A stretch of DNA of 64,000 nt from the NCBI RefSeq assembly GCF_051020985.1, contig NW_027475143.1, positions 1,116,001-1,180,000 of the forward strand, written 5' to 3'. Shown here in pieces: positions 48,873 to 61,510 of the stretch (positions are counted from its first letter, which is position 1; each line of letters starts with the position of its first letter). Source of the stretch: Nomia melanderi. Taxonomy: Eukaryota > Arthropoda > Insecta > Hymenoptera > Halictidae. The translations under genes and the position numbers were made by a program. The notes under the pieces are model-generated. The model ran no database searches. It was not told the origin of the DNA and saw only the letters and a program-made list of their open reading frames with translations.

Positions 48873-50446
48873 GAGATAGCGCAATAAACCAAAGTGAATT
48901 ATCTGCAGGAGGCCCTGGCGCATGAATCTGTGCAGCGGGAACGTACTCGGACCTCCAGGGGCCGAGACAACCACCGTCTCATGGGGCCGGACACTCAGGG
49001 TCAGGGGAAAATCCAATATATATCTGGTGATATCTCGGGTGCTATTACAGATAGCGCAATAAATCAAAGTGCATTGTCTGTAGGAGGCCCTGGCGCATGA
49101 ATCCGTGCAGCGGGAACGACCTCGGGCCACCAGGGGCCGAAAAAACCACAGTCTCATGGGGCCGGACACTCAGGGTCAGGGAAAAATCCAATATATATCT
49201 GGTGATATCTCGGGTGCTATTACAGATAGCACAATAAATCAAAGTGCATTGTCTGTAGGAGGCCCTGGCGCATGAATCTGTGAAGCGGGCACGACCTCGG
49301 ACCACCAGGGGCCGAGAAAAGCACCGTCCCGAGGGGCCGGACACTTAGGGTAAGTGAAAAATCCTATATATATCTGGTGATATCACGGGTGCTATTACAG
49401 ATAGCGCAATAAATCAAAGTGAATTATCTGCAGGAGGCCCTGGCGCATGATTCTGTGCAACGGGAACGACCTCGGAAGACCAGGGGCCGAGAAAACCACA
49501 GTCTCATGGGGCCGGACACTCAGGATCAGGGAAAAATCCAATATATATCTGGTGATATCTTGGGTGCTATTAGAGATAGCGCAATAAACCAAAGTGAATT
49601 ATCTGCAGGAGTCCCTGGCGCATGAATCTGTGCAACGGGAACGACCTCGGACCACCAGGGGCCGAGAAAACCACAGTCTCATGGGGCCGGACACACAGGG
49701 TCAGGGAAAAATCCAATATATATCTGGTGATATCTTGGGTGCTACTAGAGATAGCGCAATAAACCAAAGTGAATTATCTGCAGGAGGCCCTGGCGCATGA
49801 ATCTGTGCAGCGGGAACGACCTCGGACCACCAGGGGCCGAGACAACCACCGTCTCATGGGGCCGGACACTCAGGGTCAGGGTAAAATCCAATATATATCT
49901 GGTGATATCTCGGGTGCTATTACATATAGCGCAATAAATCAAAGTGCATTGCCAGTAGGAGGCCCTGCCGCATGAATCTGTGCAGCAGGAACGGCCTCGG
50001 ACCACCAGGGGCCGAGAAAACCACCGTCTCATGGGGCCGGACACTCAGGGACAGTGAAAAATCCAATATATATCTGGTGATATCTCGGGTGCTATTACAT
50101 ATAGCGCAATAAATCAAAGTGCATTGCCTGTAGGAGGCCCTGCCGGATGAATCTGTGCAGCAGGAACGGCCTCGGACCACCAGGGGCCGAGAAAACCACC
50201 GTCTCATGGGGCCGGACACTCAGGGTCAGGGGAAAATCCAGTATATAACCGGTGATATCTTGGGTGCTATTAGAGATAGCGCAATAAACCAAAGTGAATT
50301 ATCTGCAGGAGTCCCTGGCGCATGAATCTGTGCAACGGGAACGACCTCGGACCACCAGGGGCCGAGAAAACCACAGTCTCATGGGGCCGGACACTCAGGG
50401 TCAGGGAAAATTCAATATATATCTGGTGATATCTTGGGTGCTACTA
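48873..50446 (+). repeat. 9-monomer (1,574-bp) higher-order unit, copy 2
   Basis: Nearly identical to copy 1. Differences noticed: GGAACGTACTCGG versus GGAACGTCCTCGG, CTGTGAAGCGGGC versus CTGTGCAGCGGGC, and ACCGGTGATATC versus ACTGGTGATATC. Similarity runs ~70 bp past the unit end before switching monomer type. Confidence 0.87.
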
Positions 50447-51664
50447 GAGATAGCGCAATAAACCAAAGTGAATTATCTGCAGGAGGCCCTGGCGCATGAA
50501 TCTGTGCAGCGGGAACGACCTCGGACCACCAGGGGCCGAGACAACCACCGTCTCATGGGGCCGGACACTCAGGGTCAGGGTAAAATCCAATATATATCTG
50601 GTGATATCTCGGGTGCTATTACATATAGCGCAATAAATCAAAGTGCATTGCCTGTAGGAGGCCCTGCCGGATGAATCTGTGCAGCAGGAACGGCCTCGGA
50701 CCACCAGGGGCCGAGAAAACCACCGTCTCATGGGGCCGGACACTCAGGGTGAGGGGAAAATCCAGTATATAACTGGTGATATCTCGGGTGCTATTAGAGA
50801 TAGCGCAATAAACCAAAGTGAATTATCTGCAGGAGTCCCTGGCGCATGAATCTGTGCAACGGGAACGTCCTAGGACCTCCAGGGGCCGAGACAACCACCG
50901 ACTCATGGGGCCGGACACTCAGGGTCAGGGGAAAATCCAGTATATAACTGGTGATATCTCGGGTGCTATTAGAGATAGCGCAATAAACCAAAGTGAATTA
51001 TCTGCAGGAGGCCCTGGCGCATGAATCTGTGCAACGGGAACGACCTCAGACCACCAGGGGCCGAAAAAACCACAGTCTCATGGGGCCGGACACTCAGGGT
51101 CAGGGGAAAATACAATATTTATCTGGTGATATCTCGGGTGCTATTACAGATAGCGCAATAAATCAACGTGCATTGTCTGTAGGAGGCCCTGGCGCACGAA
51201 TCTGTGCAGCGGGAACGACCACGGACCACCAGGGACCGAGACAACCACCGTCTCATGGGGCCGGACACTCAGGATCAGGGAAAAATCCAATATATATCTG
51301 GTGATATCTTGGGTGCTATTAGAGATAGCGCAATAAACCAAAGTGAATTATCTGCAGGAGGCCCTGGCGCATGAATCTGTGCAACGGGAACGACCTCGGA
51401 CCGCCGGGCGCCGAGAAAACCACAGTCTCATGGGGCCGGACACTCAGGGTCAGGGAAAAATCCAATATATATCTGGTGATATCTTGGGTGCTACTAGAGA
51501 TAGCGCAATAAACCAAAGTGAATTATCTGCAGGAGGCCCTGGCGCATGAATCTGTGCAGCGGGAACGACCTCGGACCACCAGGGGCCGAGACAACCACCG
51601 TCTCATGGGGCCGGACACTCAGGGTCAGGGTAAAATCCAATATATATCTGGTGATATCTCGGGT
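50447..51664 (+). repeat. Type A monomers of the 43-53 kb subfamily
   Basis: Seven monomers combining markers of the 6-, 9- and 5-monomer units (GGGTGAGGGG, CCTAGGACC, ATCAACGTGC, CTTGGGTGCTACTAGAG). One monomer has CGGACCGCCGGGCGCCG, resembling CGGACAGCCGGGCGCCG at 36,177. No indels. Confidence 0.85.
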
Positions 51665-52539
51665 GCTATTACATATAGCGCAATAAATCAAAGTGCATTG
51701 CCTGTAGGAGGCCCTGCCGGATGAATCTGTGCAGCAGGAACGGCCTCGGACCACCAGGGACCGAGAAAACCACCGTCTCATGGGGCCGGACACTCAGGGT
51801 CAGGGGAAAATCCAGTATATAACTGGTGATATCTCGGGTGCTATTAGAGATAGCGCAATAAACCAAAGTGAATTATCTGCAGGAGGCCCTGGCGCATGAA
51901 TCTGTGCAGCGGGAACGACCTAGGACCTCCAGGGGCCGAGACAACCACCGACTCATGGGGCCGGACACTCAGGGTCAGGGTAAAATCCAATATATATCTG
52001 GTGATATCTCGGGTGCTATTACATATAGCGCAATAAATCAAAGTGCATTGCCTGTAGGAGGCCCTGCCGGATTAATCTGTGCAGCAGGAACGGCCTCGGA
52101 CGACCAGGGGCCGAGAAAACCACCGTCTCATGGGGCCGGACACTCAGGGACAGTGAAAAATCCAATATATATCTGGTGATATCTCGGGTGCTATTACAGA
52201 TAGCGCAATAAATCAAAGTGCATTGTCTGTAGGAGGCCCTGGCGCATGAATCCGTGCAGCGGGAACGACCTCGGACCACCAGGGTCCGAGAAAATCACAG
52301 TCTCATGGGGCCGGACACTCAGGGTCAGGGGAAAATCCAATATATATCTGGTGATATCTCGGGTGCTATTAGAGATAGCGCAATAAACCATAGTGAATTA
52401 TCTGCAGGAGGCCCTGGCGCATGAATCTGTGCAACGGGAACGACCTCGGACCACCAGGGGCCGAGAAAACCACCGTCTCATGGGGCCGGACACTCAGGGT
52501 CAGTGAAAAATCCAATATATATCTGGTGATATCTCGAGT
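51665..52539 (+). repeat. 5-monomer (875-bp) higher-order unit, copy 1
   Basis: Tandem with 52,540-53,414 at an offset of exactly 875 bp. Markers are ACATATAGCGC, GCCGGATTAATC, CGGACGACCAGGGG, ACTCAGGGACAGTG and ACCATAGTGAATTATC. A private change is CACCAGGGACCGAG at about 51,750. Confidence 0.85.
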
Positions 52540-53414
52540 GCTATTACATATAGCGCAATAAATCAAAGTGCATTGCCTGTAGGAGGCCCTGCCGGATGAA
52601 TCTGTGCAGCAGGAACGGCCTCGGACCACCAGGGGCCGAGAAAACCACCGTCTCATGGGGCCGGACACTCAGGGTCAGGGGAAAATCCAGTATATAACTG
52701 GTGATATCTCGGGTGCTATTAGAGATAGCGCAATAAACCAAAGTGAATTATCTGCAGGAGGCCCTGGGGCATGAATCTGTGCAGCGGGAACGTCCTAGGA
52801 CCTCCAGGGGCCGAGACAACCACCGACTCATGGGGCCGGACACTCAGGGTCAGGGTAAAATCCAATATATATCTGGTGATATCTCGGGTGCTATTACATA
52901 TAGCGCAATAAATCAAAGTGCATTGCCTGTAGGAGGCCCTGCCGGATTAATCTGTGCAGCAGGAACGGCCTCGGACGACCAGGGGCCGAGAAAACCACCG
53001 TCTCATGGGGCCGGACACTCAGGGACAGTGAAAAATCCAATATATATCTGGTGATATCTCGGGTGCTATTACAGATAGCGCAATAAATCAAAGTGCATTG
53101 TCTGTAGGAGGCCCTGGCGCATGAATCCGTGCAGCGGGAACGACCTCGGACCACCAGGGTCCGAGAAAATCACAGTCTCATGGGGCCGGACACTCAGGGT
53201 CAGGGGAAAATCCAATATATATCTGGTGATATCTCGGGTGCTATTAGAGATAGCGCAATAAACCATAGTGAATTATCTGCAGGAGGCCCTGGCGCATGAA
53301 TCTGTGCAACGGGAACGACCTCGGACCACCAGGGGCCGAGAAAACCACCGTCTCATGGGGCCGGACACTCAGGGTCAGGGTAAAATCCAATATATATCTG
53401 GTGATATCTCGAGT
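52540..53414 (+). repeat. 5-monomer (875-bp) higher-order unit, copy 2
   Basis: Second copy, followed by the start of a third (53,415 to ~53,660). Private change CTGGGGCATGAATC at about 52,765. The same unit occurs 16 kb upstream at 36,270-37,144. Confidence 0.85.
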
Positions 53415-53593
53415 GCTATTACATATAGCGCAATAAATCAAAGTGCATTGCCTGTAGGAGGCCCTGCCGGATGAATCTGTGCAGCAGGAACGGCCTCGGA
53501 CCACCAGGGGCCGAGAAAACCACCGTCTCATGGGGCCGGACACTCAGGGTCAGGGGAAAATCCAGTATATAACTGGTGATATCTCGGGTGCTA

Positions 53594-54810
53594 TTAGAGA
53601 TAGCGCAATAAACCAAAGTGAATTATCTGCAGGAGGCCCTGGCGCATGAATCTGTGCAGCGGGAACGTCCTCGGACCTCCAGGGGCCGAGACAACCACAG
53701 TCTCATGGGGCCGGACACTCAGGGACAGGGAAAAATCCAATATATATCTGGTGATATCTCGGGTGCTATTACAGATAGCACAATAAATCAAAGTGCATTG
53801 TCTGTAGGAGGCCCTGGCGCATGAATCTGTGCAGCGGGCACGACCTCGGACCACCAGGGGCCGAGAAAAGCACCGTCCCGAGGGGCCGGACACTTAGGGT
53901 ATGTGAAAAATCCTATATATATCTGGTGATATCACGGGTGCTATTACAGATAGCGCAATAAATCAAAGAGAATTATCTGCAGGAGGCCCTGGCGCATGAT
54001 TCTGTGCAACGGGAACGACCTCGGAAGACCAGGGGCCGAGAAAACCACAGTCTCATGGGGCCGGACACTCAGGATCAGGGAAAAATCCAATATATATCTG
54101 GTGATATCTTGGGTGCTATTAGAGATAGCGCAATAAACCAAAGTGAATTATCTGCAGGAGTCCCTGGCGCATGAATCTGTGCAACGGGAACGACCTCGGA
54201 CCACCAGGGGCCGAGAAAACCACAGTCTCATGGGGCCGGACACTCAGGGTCAGGGAAAAATCCAATATATGTCTGGTGATATCTTGGGTGCTACTAGAGA
54301 TAGCGCAATAAACCAAAGTGAATTATCTGCAGGAGGCCCTGGCGCATGAATCTGTGCAGCGGGAACGACCTCGGACCACCAGGGGCCGAGACAACCACCG
54401 TCTCATGGGGCCGGACACTCAGGGTCAGGGTAAAATCCAATATATATCTGGTGATATCTCGGGTGCTATTACATATAGCGCAATAAATCAAAGTGCATTG
54501 CCTGTAGGAGGCCCTGCCGCATGAATCTGTGCAACAGGAACGGCCTCGGACCACCAGGGGCCGAGAAAACCACCGTCTCATGGGGCCGGACACTCAGGGA
54601 CAGTGAAAAATCCAATATATATCTGGTGATATCTCGGGTGCTATTACATATAGCGCAATAAATCAAAGTGCATTGCCTGTAGGAGGCCCTGCCGGATGAA
54701 TCTGTGCAGCAGGAACGGCCTCGGACCACCAGGGGCCGAGAAAACCACCGTCTCATGGGGCCGGACACTCAGGGTCAGGGGAAAATCCAGTATATAACTG
54801 GTGATATCTC
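53594..54810 (+). repeat. Dispersed third copy of most of the 9-monomer unit
   Basis: Matches 47,471-48,687 at an offset of 6,123 bp (35 monomers minus 2). It ends where GATATCTCGGG replaces GATATCTTGGG. Private changes include TTAGGGTATGTG, ATCAAAGAGAATTATC and ATATATGTCTGG. Confidence 0.82.
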
Positions 54811-54965
54811 GGGTGCTATTGGAGATAGCGCAATAAACCAAAGTGAATTATCTGCAGGAGGCCCTGGCGCATGAATCTGTGCAGCGGGAACGTCCTCGGA
54901 CCTCCAGGGGCCGAGACAACCACCGTCTCATGGGGCCGGACACTCAGGGTCAGGGGAAAATCCAA

Positions 54966-57590
54966 TATATATCTGGTGATATCTCGGGTGCTATTACAGA
55001 TAGCGCAATAGATCAAAGTGCATTGTCTGTAGAAGGCCCTGGCGCATGAATCCGTGCAGCGGGAACGACCTCAGACCACCAGGGGCCGAAAAAACCACAG
55101 TCTCATAGGGCCGGACACTCAGGGTCAGGGTAAAATCCAATATATATCTGGTGATATCTCGGGTGCTATTACAGATAGCGCAATAAATCAAAGTGCATTG
55201 TCTGTAGGAGGCCCTGCCGGATGAATCTGTGCAGCAGGAACGGCCTCGGACCACCAGGGGCCGAGAAAACCACCGTCTCATGGGGCCGGACACTCACGGA
55301 CAGTGAAAAATCCAATATATATCTGGTGATATCTCGGGTGCTATTACAGATAGCGCAATAAATCAAAGTGCATTGTCTGTAGGAGGCCCTGCCGGATGAA
55401 TCTGTGCAGCAGGAACGGCCTCGGACCACCAGGGGCCGAGAAAACCACCGTCTCATGGGGCCGGACACTCAGGGTCAGGGGAAAATCCAGTATATAACTG
55501 GTGATATCTCGGGTGCTATTACAGATAGCGCAATAAACCAAAGTGAATTATCTGCAGGAGGCCCTGGCGCATGATTCTGTGCAACGGGAACGACCTCGGA
55601 AGACCAGGGTCCGAGAAAACCACAGTCTCATGGGGCCGGACACTCAGGGTCAGGGAAAAATCCAATATATATCTGGTGATATCTTGGGTGCTATTAGAGA
55701 TAGCGCAATAAACCAAAGTGAATTATCTGCAGGAGGCCCTGGCGCATGAATCTGTGCAACGGGAACGACCTCGGACCACCAGGGGCCGAAAAAACCACAG
55801 TCTCATGGGGCCGGACACTTAGGGTCAGTGAAAAATCCTATATATATCTGGTGATATCACGGGTGCTATTACAGATAGCGCAATAAATCAAAGTGAATTA
55901 TCTGCAGGAGGCCCTGGCGCATGATTCTGTGCAACGGGAACGACCTCGGAAGACCAGGGGCCGAGAAAACCACAGTCTCATGGGGCCGGACACTCAGGAT
56001 CAGGGGAAAATCCAATATATATCTGGTGATATCTCGGGTGCTATTACAGATAGCGCAATAAATCAAAGCGTATTGTCTGTAGGAGGCCCTGGCGCATGAA
56101 CATGTGCAGCGGCAGCGACCTCGGACCACCAGGGGCCGAGAAAACCACAGTCTCATGGGGCCGGACACTCAGGGTCAGGGTCAAATCCAATATATATCTG
56201 GTGATATCTCGGGTGCTATTACAGATAGCGCAATAAATCAAAGTGCATTGTCTGTAGGTGGCCCTGGCGCATGAATCTGGCCAGCGGGAACGACCTCGGA
56301 CCACCAGGGGCCGAGAAAACCACAGTCTCATGGGGCCGGACACTCAGGGTCAGGGGAAAATCCAATATATATCTGGTGATATCTCGGGTGCTATTGGAGA
56401 TAGCGCAATAAACCAAAGTGAATTATCTGCAGGAGGCCCTGGCGCATGAATCTGTGCAGCGGGAACGACCTCGGACCACCAGGGGCCGATAAAACCACCG
56501 TCTCATGGGGCCGGACACTCAGGGTCAGGGAAAAATCCAATATATATCTGGTGATATCTTGGGTGCTACTAGAGATAGCGCAATAAACCACAGTGAATTA
56601 TCAGCAGGAGACCCTGGCGCATGAATCTGTGCAGCGGGAACGACCTCGGACCACCAGGGGCCGAGACAACCACCGTCTCATGGGGCCGGACACTCAGGGT
56701 CAGGGTAAAATCCAATATATATCTGGTGATATCTCGGGTGCTATTACATATAGCGCAATAAATCAAAGTGCATTGCCTGTAGGAGGCCCTGCCGGATGAA
56801 TCTGTGCAGCAGGAACGGCCTCGGACCACCAGGGGCCGAGAAAACCACCGTCTCATGGGGCCGGACACTCAGGGTCAGGGGAAAATCCAGTATATAACTG
56901 GTGATATCTCGGATTCTATTACAGATAGCGCGATAAATCAAAGTGCATTGCCTGCAGGAAGCCCTGGCGCACGAATCTGTGCAGCAGCAACGACGTCGGA
57001 ACACCAGGAGCCAAAAAAATTACAGATTTTCGGTATCCGTCACCCAAGGTCATGTAAAAATCCAGCATATATCTGGTGATATCTCGGGTGCTATTAGAGA
57101 TAGCGCGATAAATCAAAGTGCATTGTCTGCAGGAGGCCCTGGCGCATGCATCTGTGCAGCAGCAACGTTGTCGGAACACCAGGGGCCAAAAAAATTACAG
57201 ATTTTCGGTATCCGTCACCCATGGTCATGTAAAAATTAACCATATATCTGGTGATATCTCGGGTGCTATTAGAGATAGCGCGATAAATCAAAGTGCATTG
57301 TCTGCAGGAGGCCTTGGCACATGCATCTGTGCAGCAGCAACGACGTCGGAACACCAGGGGCCAAGAAAATTACAGATTTTCGGTATCCGTCACCCAAGGT
57401 CATGTAAAAATCCAGCATATATCTGGTGATATCTCGGGGTCTATTACAGATAGCGCGATAAATCAATGTGCATTGCCTGCTGGAAGCCCTGGCGCATGAA
57501 TCTGTGCAGCAGCAACGACGTCGGAACACCAGGAGCCAAAAAAATGACCGATTTTCGGTATCCGTCACCCAAGGTCATGTAAAAATCCAG
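54966..57590 (+). repeat. 2.6-kb block related to 39,570-42,370
   Basis: Same monomer order as the 39.6-42.4 kb block, but two monomers shorter in the type A part and one longer in the B part. Near 56,000-56,100 a monomer with the left half of one type (GCGCATGATTCTG, AGGATCAGGGG) is joined to the right half of another (ATCAAAGCGTATTG), the scar of an in-register deletion. Confidence 0.8.
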
Positions 57591-57660
57591 CATATATCTG
57601 GTGATATCTCGGGTGCTATTAGAGATAGCGCGATAAATCAAAGTGCATTGTCTGCAGGAG
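56910..57660 (+). repeat. Type B monomer cluster 3 (4 monomers)
   Basis: Four monomers with CAGCAGCAAC (about 56,985, 57,160, 57,335, 57,510). Entry at TCTCGGATTCTATTACAG is identical to cluster 2. Exit at GCGCGATAAATC is followed by a type A monomer with CCTCGCACCACC and GGGGACGGACACTC, also identical to the exit of clusters 2 and 4. The shared borders show that the clusters descend from one ancestor that was copied with its flanks. Confidence 0.9.
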
Positions 57661-60600
57661 GCCCTGGCGCATGAATCTGTGCAGCGGGAACGACCTCGCA
57701 CCACCAGGGGCCGAGAAAACCACCGTCTCATGGGGACGGACACTCAGGGTCAGGGGAAAATCCAATATATATCTGATGATATCTCGGGTGCTATTAGAGA
57801 TAGCGCAATAAACCAAAGTGAATTATCTGCAGGAGGCACTGGCGCATGCATCTGTGCAGCGGGAACGACCTCGGACCACCAGGGGCCGAGAAAATTACAG
57901 ACTTTCGGTATCCGTCACCCAAAGTCATGTAAAAATCCAGCATATATATGGAGCTTTCTCGGGTGCTATTAGAGATAGCGCAATAAACCAAAGTGAATTA
58001 TCTGCAGGAGGCCCTGGCGCATGCATCTGTGCAGCGGGAACGACTCCCGACCACCAGGGGCCGAGACAACCACCGTCTCATGGGGCCGGCCACTCAGGGT
58101 CAGGGGAAAATCCAATATATATCTGGTTATATCTCGGGTGCTATTAGAGATAGCGCCATAAACCAAAGTGAATTATCTGCAGGAGGCCCTGGCGCATGAA
58201 TCTGTGCAACGGGAACGACCTCGGACCACCAGGGGCCGAGAAAACCACCGTCTCATGGGGCCGGACGCTCAGGGTCAGCGAAAAATCCAGGATATATCTG
58301 GTGATATCTCGGTTGCTATTACAGATAGCGCAGTAAATCAAAGTGCGTTGTTTGTAGGATGCCCTGGCGCATAAATGTGGCCAGCGGGAACGACCTCGGA
58401 CCACCAGGGGCGGAGAAAACCAGAGTCTCATGGGGCCTGACACACAGGGTCAGGGGAAAATCCAATATATATCTGGTGATATCTCGGGTGCTAATACATA
58501 TAGCGCAATAAATCAAAGTGCATTGTCTGTAGGATGCCCTGGCGCATAAATGTGGCCAGCGGGAACGACCTCGGACCACCAGGGGCCGAGAAAACCAGAG
58601 TCTCATGGGGCCTGACCCACACGGTCAGGGAAAAATCCAATATACATCTGGTGATATCTTGGGTGCTATTAGAGATAGCGCAATAAACCAAAGTGAATTA
58701 TCTGCAGGAGGCCCTGGCGCATGAATCTGTGCAACGGGAACGACCTCGGACCACCAGGGGCCGAGGAAACCAGAGTCTCATGGGGCCTGACACTCAGGGT
58801 CAGGGAAAAATCCAATATATATCTGGTGATATCTTGGGTGCTATTAGAGATAGCGCAATAAACCAAAGTGAATTATCTGCAGGAGGCCCTGGCGCATGAA
58901 TCTGTGCAGCGGGAACGACCTCGGACAACCAGGAGCCGAGAAAATCACAGTCTCATGGGGCCGGACAGTCTGGGTCAGGGAGAAATCCTATATATATCTG
59001 GTGATATCTCGGGTGCTATTAGAGATAGCGCAATAAAGCAAAGTAAATTATCTGCAGGGGGCCCTGGCGCATGAATCTGTGCAGCGGGAACGACCTCGGA
59101 CCACCAGGGGCCGAGAAAACCACAGTCCCATGGGGCCGGACACTCAGGGTCAGGGGAAAATCCAGTATATAACTGGTGATATCTCAGGTGCTATTAGAGA
59201 TAGCGCAATAAACCAAAGTGAATTATCTGCAGGAGGCCCTGGCGCATGAATCTGTGCAGCGGGAACGTCCTCGGACCTCCAGGGGCCGAGACAACCACCG
59301 TCTCATGGGGCCGGACACTCAGGGTCAGGGTAAAATCCAATATATATCTGGTGATATCTCGGGTGCTATTACAGATAGCGCCGTAAACCAAAGTGCATTG
59401 TCTGTAGGAGGACCTGGCGCATGAATCTGTGCAGGGGGAACGTCCTCGGACCTCCAGGGGCCGAGACAACGACCGTCTCATGGGGCCAGACACTCAGAGT
59501 CAGGGTAAAATCCAATATATATCTGGTGATATCTCGGGTGCTATTACAGATAGCGCAATAAATCAAAGTGCATTGTCTGTAGGAGGCCCTGGCGCATGAA
59601 TCTGTGCAGCGGGAACGACCTCGGACCACCAGGGGCCGAGAAAATCACAGTCTCATGGGGCCGGACAGTCTGGGTCAGGGAGAAATCCTATATATATCTG
59701 GTGATATCTCGGGTGCTATTAGAGATAGCGTAATAAATCAAAGTAAATTATCTGCAGGGGACCCTGGCGCATGAATCTGTGCAGCGGGAACGACATCGGA
59801 CCACCAGGGGCCGAGAAAACCACAGTGTCATGGGGCCGGACACTCAGGGTCAGGGTAAAATCCAGTATATAACTGGTGATATCTCGGGTGCTATTAGAGA
59901 TAGCGCAACAAACCAAAGTGAATTATCTGCAGGAGGCCCTGGCGCATGAATCTGTGCAGCATGAACGACCTGGGACCACCACGGGCCGAGAAAACGACCG
60001 TCTCATGGGGCCGGACACTCAGTTTCAGGGTAAAATCCAATATATATCTGGTGATATCTCGGGTGCTATTACAGATAGCGCAATAAATCAAAGTGCATTG
60101 TCTGTAGGAGGCCCTGGCGCATGAATCTGTGCAGCGGGAACGACCTCGGACCACCAGGGGCCGAGAAAACCACAGTCCCATGGGGCCGGACACTCAGGGT
60201 CAGGGAAAAATCCAGTATATAACTGGTGATATCTCGGGTGCTATTAGAGATAGCGCAACAAACCAAAGTGAATTATCTGCAGGAGGCCCTGGCGCATGAA
60301 TCTGTGCAGCGGGAACGTCCTCGGACCTCCAGGGGCCGAGACAACGACCGTCTCATGGGGCCGGACACTCAGGGACAGGGTCAAATCCAATATATATCTG
60401 GTGATATCTCGGGTGCTATTACAGATAGCGCAATAAATCAAAGTGCATTGTCTGTAGGAGGCCCTGGCGCATGAACCTGTGTAGCGGCAACGACGTCAGA
60501 ACACCAGGGGCCAAGAAAATTACAGATTTTCGGTATCCGTCACCCGAGGTCATGTAAAAATCCAGCATATATCTGGTGATATCTCGGGGTCTATTACAGA

Positions 60601-61474
60601 TAGCGCGATAAATCAATGTGCATTGCCTGCTGGAAGCCCTGGCGCATGAATCTGTGCAGCAGCAACGACGTCAGAACACCAGGGGCCAAAAAAATGACCG
60701 ATTTTCGGTATCCGTCACCCAAGGTCATGTAAAAATCCAGCATATATCTGGTGATATCTCGGGTGCTATTAGAGATAGCGCGATAAATCAAAGTGCATTG
60801 TCTGCAGGAGGCCCTGGCACATGCATCTGTGCAGCAGCAACGACGTCGGAACACCAGGGGCCAAGAAAATTACAGATTTTCGGTATCCGTCACCCAAGGT
60901 CATGTAAAAATCCAGCATATATCTGGTGATATTTCGGGGTCTATTACAGATAGCGCGATAAATCAATGTGCATTGCCTGCTGGAAGCCCTGGCGCATGAA
61001 TCTGTGCAGCAGCAACGACGTCGGAACACCAGGAGCCAAAAAAATGACCGATTTTCGGTATCCGTCACCCAAGGTCATGTAAAAATCCAGCATATATCTG
61101 GTGATATCTCGGGTGCTATTAGAGATAGCGCGATAAATCAAAGTGCATTGTCTGCAGGAGGCCCTGGCGCATGCATCTCTGCAGCAGCAACGGCGTCGGA
61201 ACACCAGGGGCCAAAAAAATTACAGATTTTCGGTATCCGTCACCCAAGGTCATGTAAAAATCAAGCATATATCTGGTGATATCTCGGGTGCTATTAGAGA
61301 TAGCGCGATAAATCAAAGTGCATTGTCTGCAGGAGGCCCTGGCGCATGCATCTGTGCAGCAGCAACGACGTCGGAACACCAGGGGCCAAGAAAATTACAG
61401 ATTTTCGGTATCCGTCACCCAAGGTCATGTAAAAATCCAGCATATATCTGGTGATATCTCGGGTTCTATTATAG
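57625..61474 (+). repeat. 22-monomer (3,850-bp) higher-order unit, copy 1
   Basis: Repeated at exactly 3,850 bp downstream. The pair is essentially identical where both can be read. I noticed one difference, CATGGGGCCGG at about 59,659 versus CATGGTGCCGG at about 63,509. It holds type A monomers, one chimera at 57,890, the GGACAGTCTGGGTCAGGGAG subtype, and most of B cluster 4 at its right end. Confidence 0.9.
57890..57941 (+). repeat. Type B middle in a type A monomer (chimera, GAGCTTTC variant)
   Basis: ATTACAGACTTTCGG middle followed by ATATATATGGAGCTTTCTCGGG. Duplicated at 61,740. It shares the GCTTTCTCGGG replacement with the chimeras at 9-18 kb, 40 kb away, so this class spread over long distance or is old. 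Confidence 0.83.
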
Positions 61475-61510
61475 ATAGCGCGATAAATCAAAGTGCATTG
61501 TCTGCAGGAG
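60477..61510 (+). repeat. Type B monomer cluster 4 (6 monomers)
   Basis: The largest B cluster. Entry is GAACCTGTGTAGCGGCAACGACGTCAG. Some monomers differ at GATATTTCGGGG (about 60,930) and AAAAATCAAGC (about 61,260). The last four monomers match cluster 2 at an offset of 18,721 bp. The AATGACCGATTTTCGG subtype occurs twice, consistent with a two-monomer duplication inside the cluster. Confidence 0.9.
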
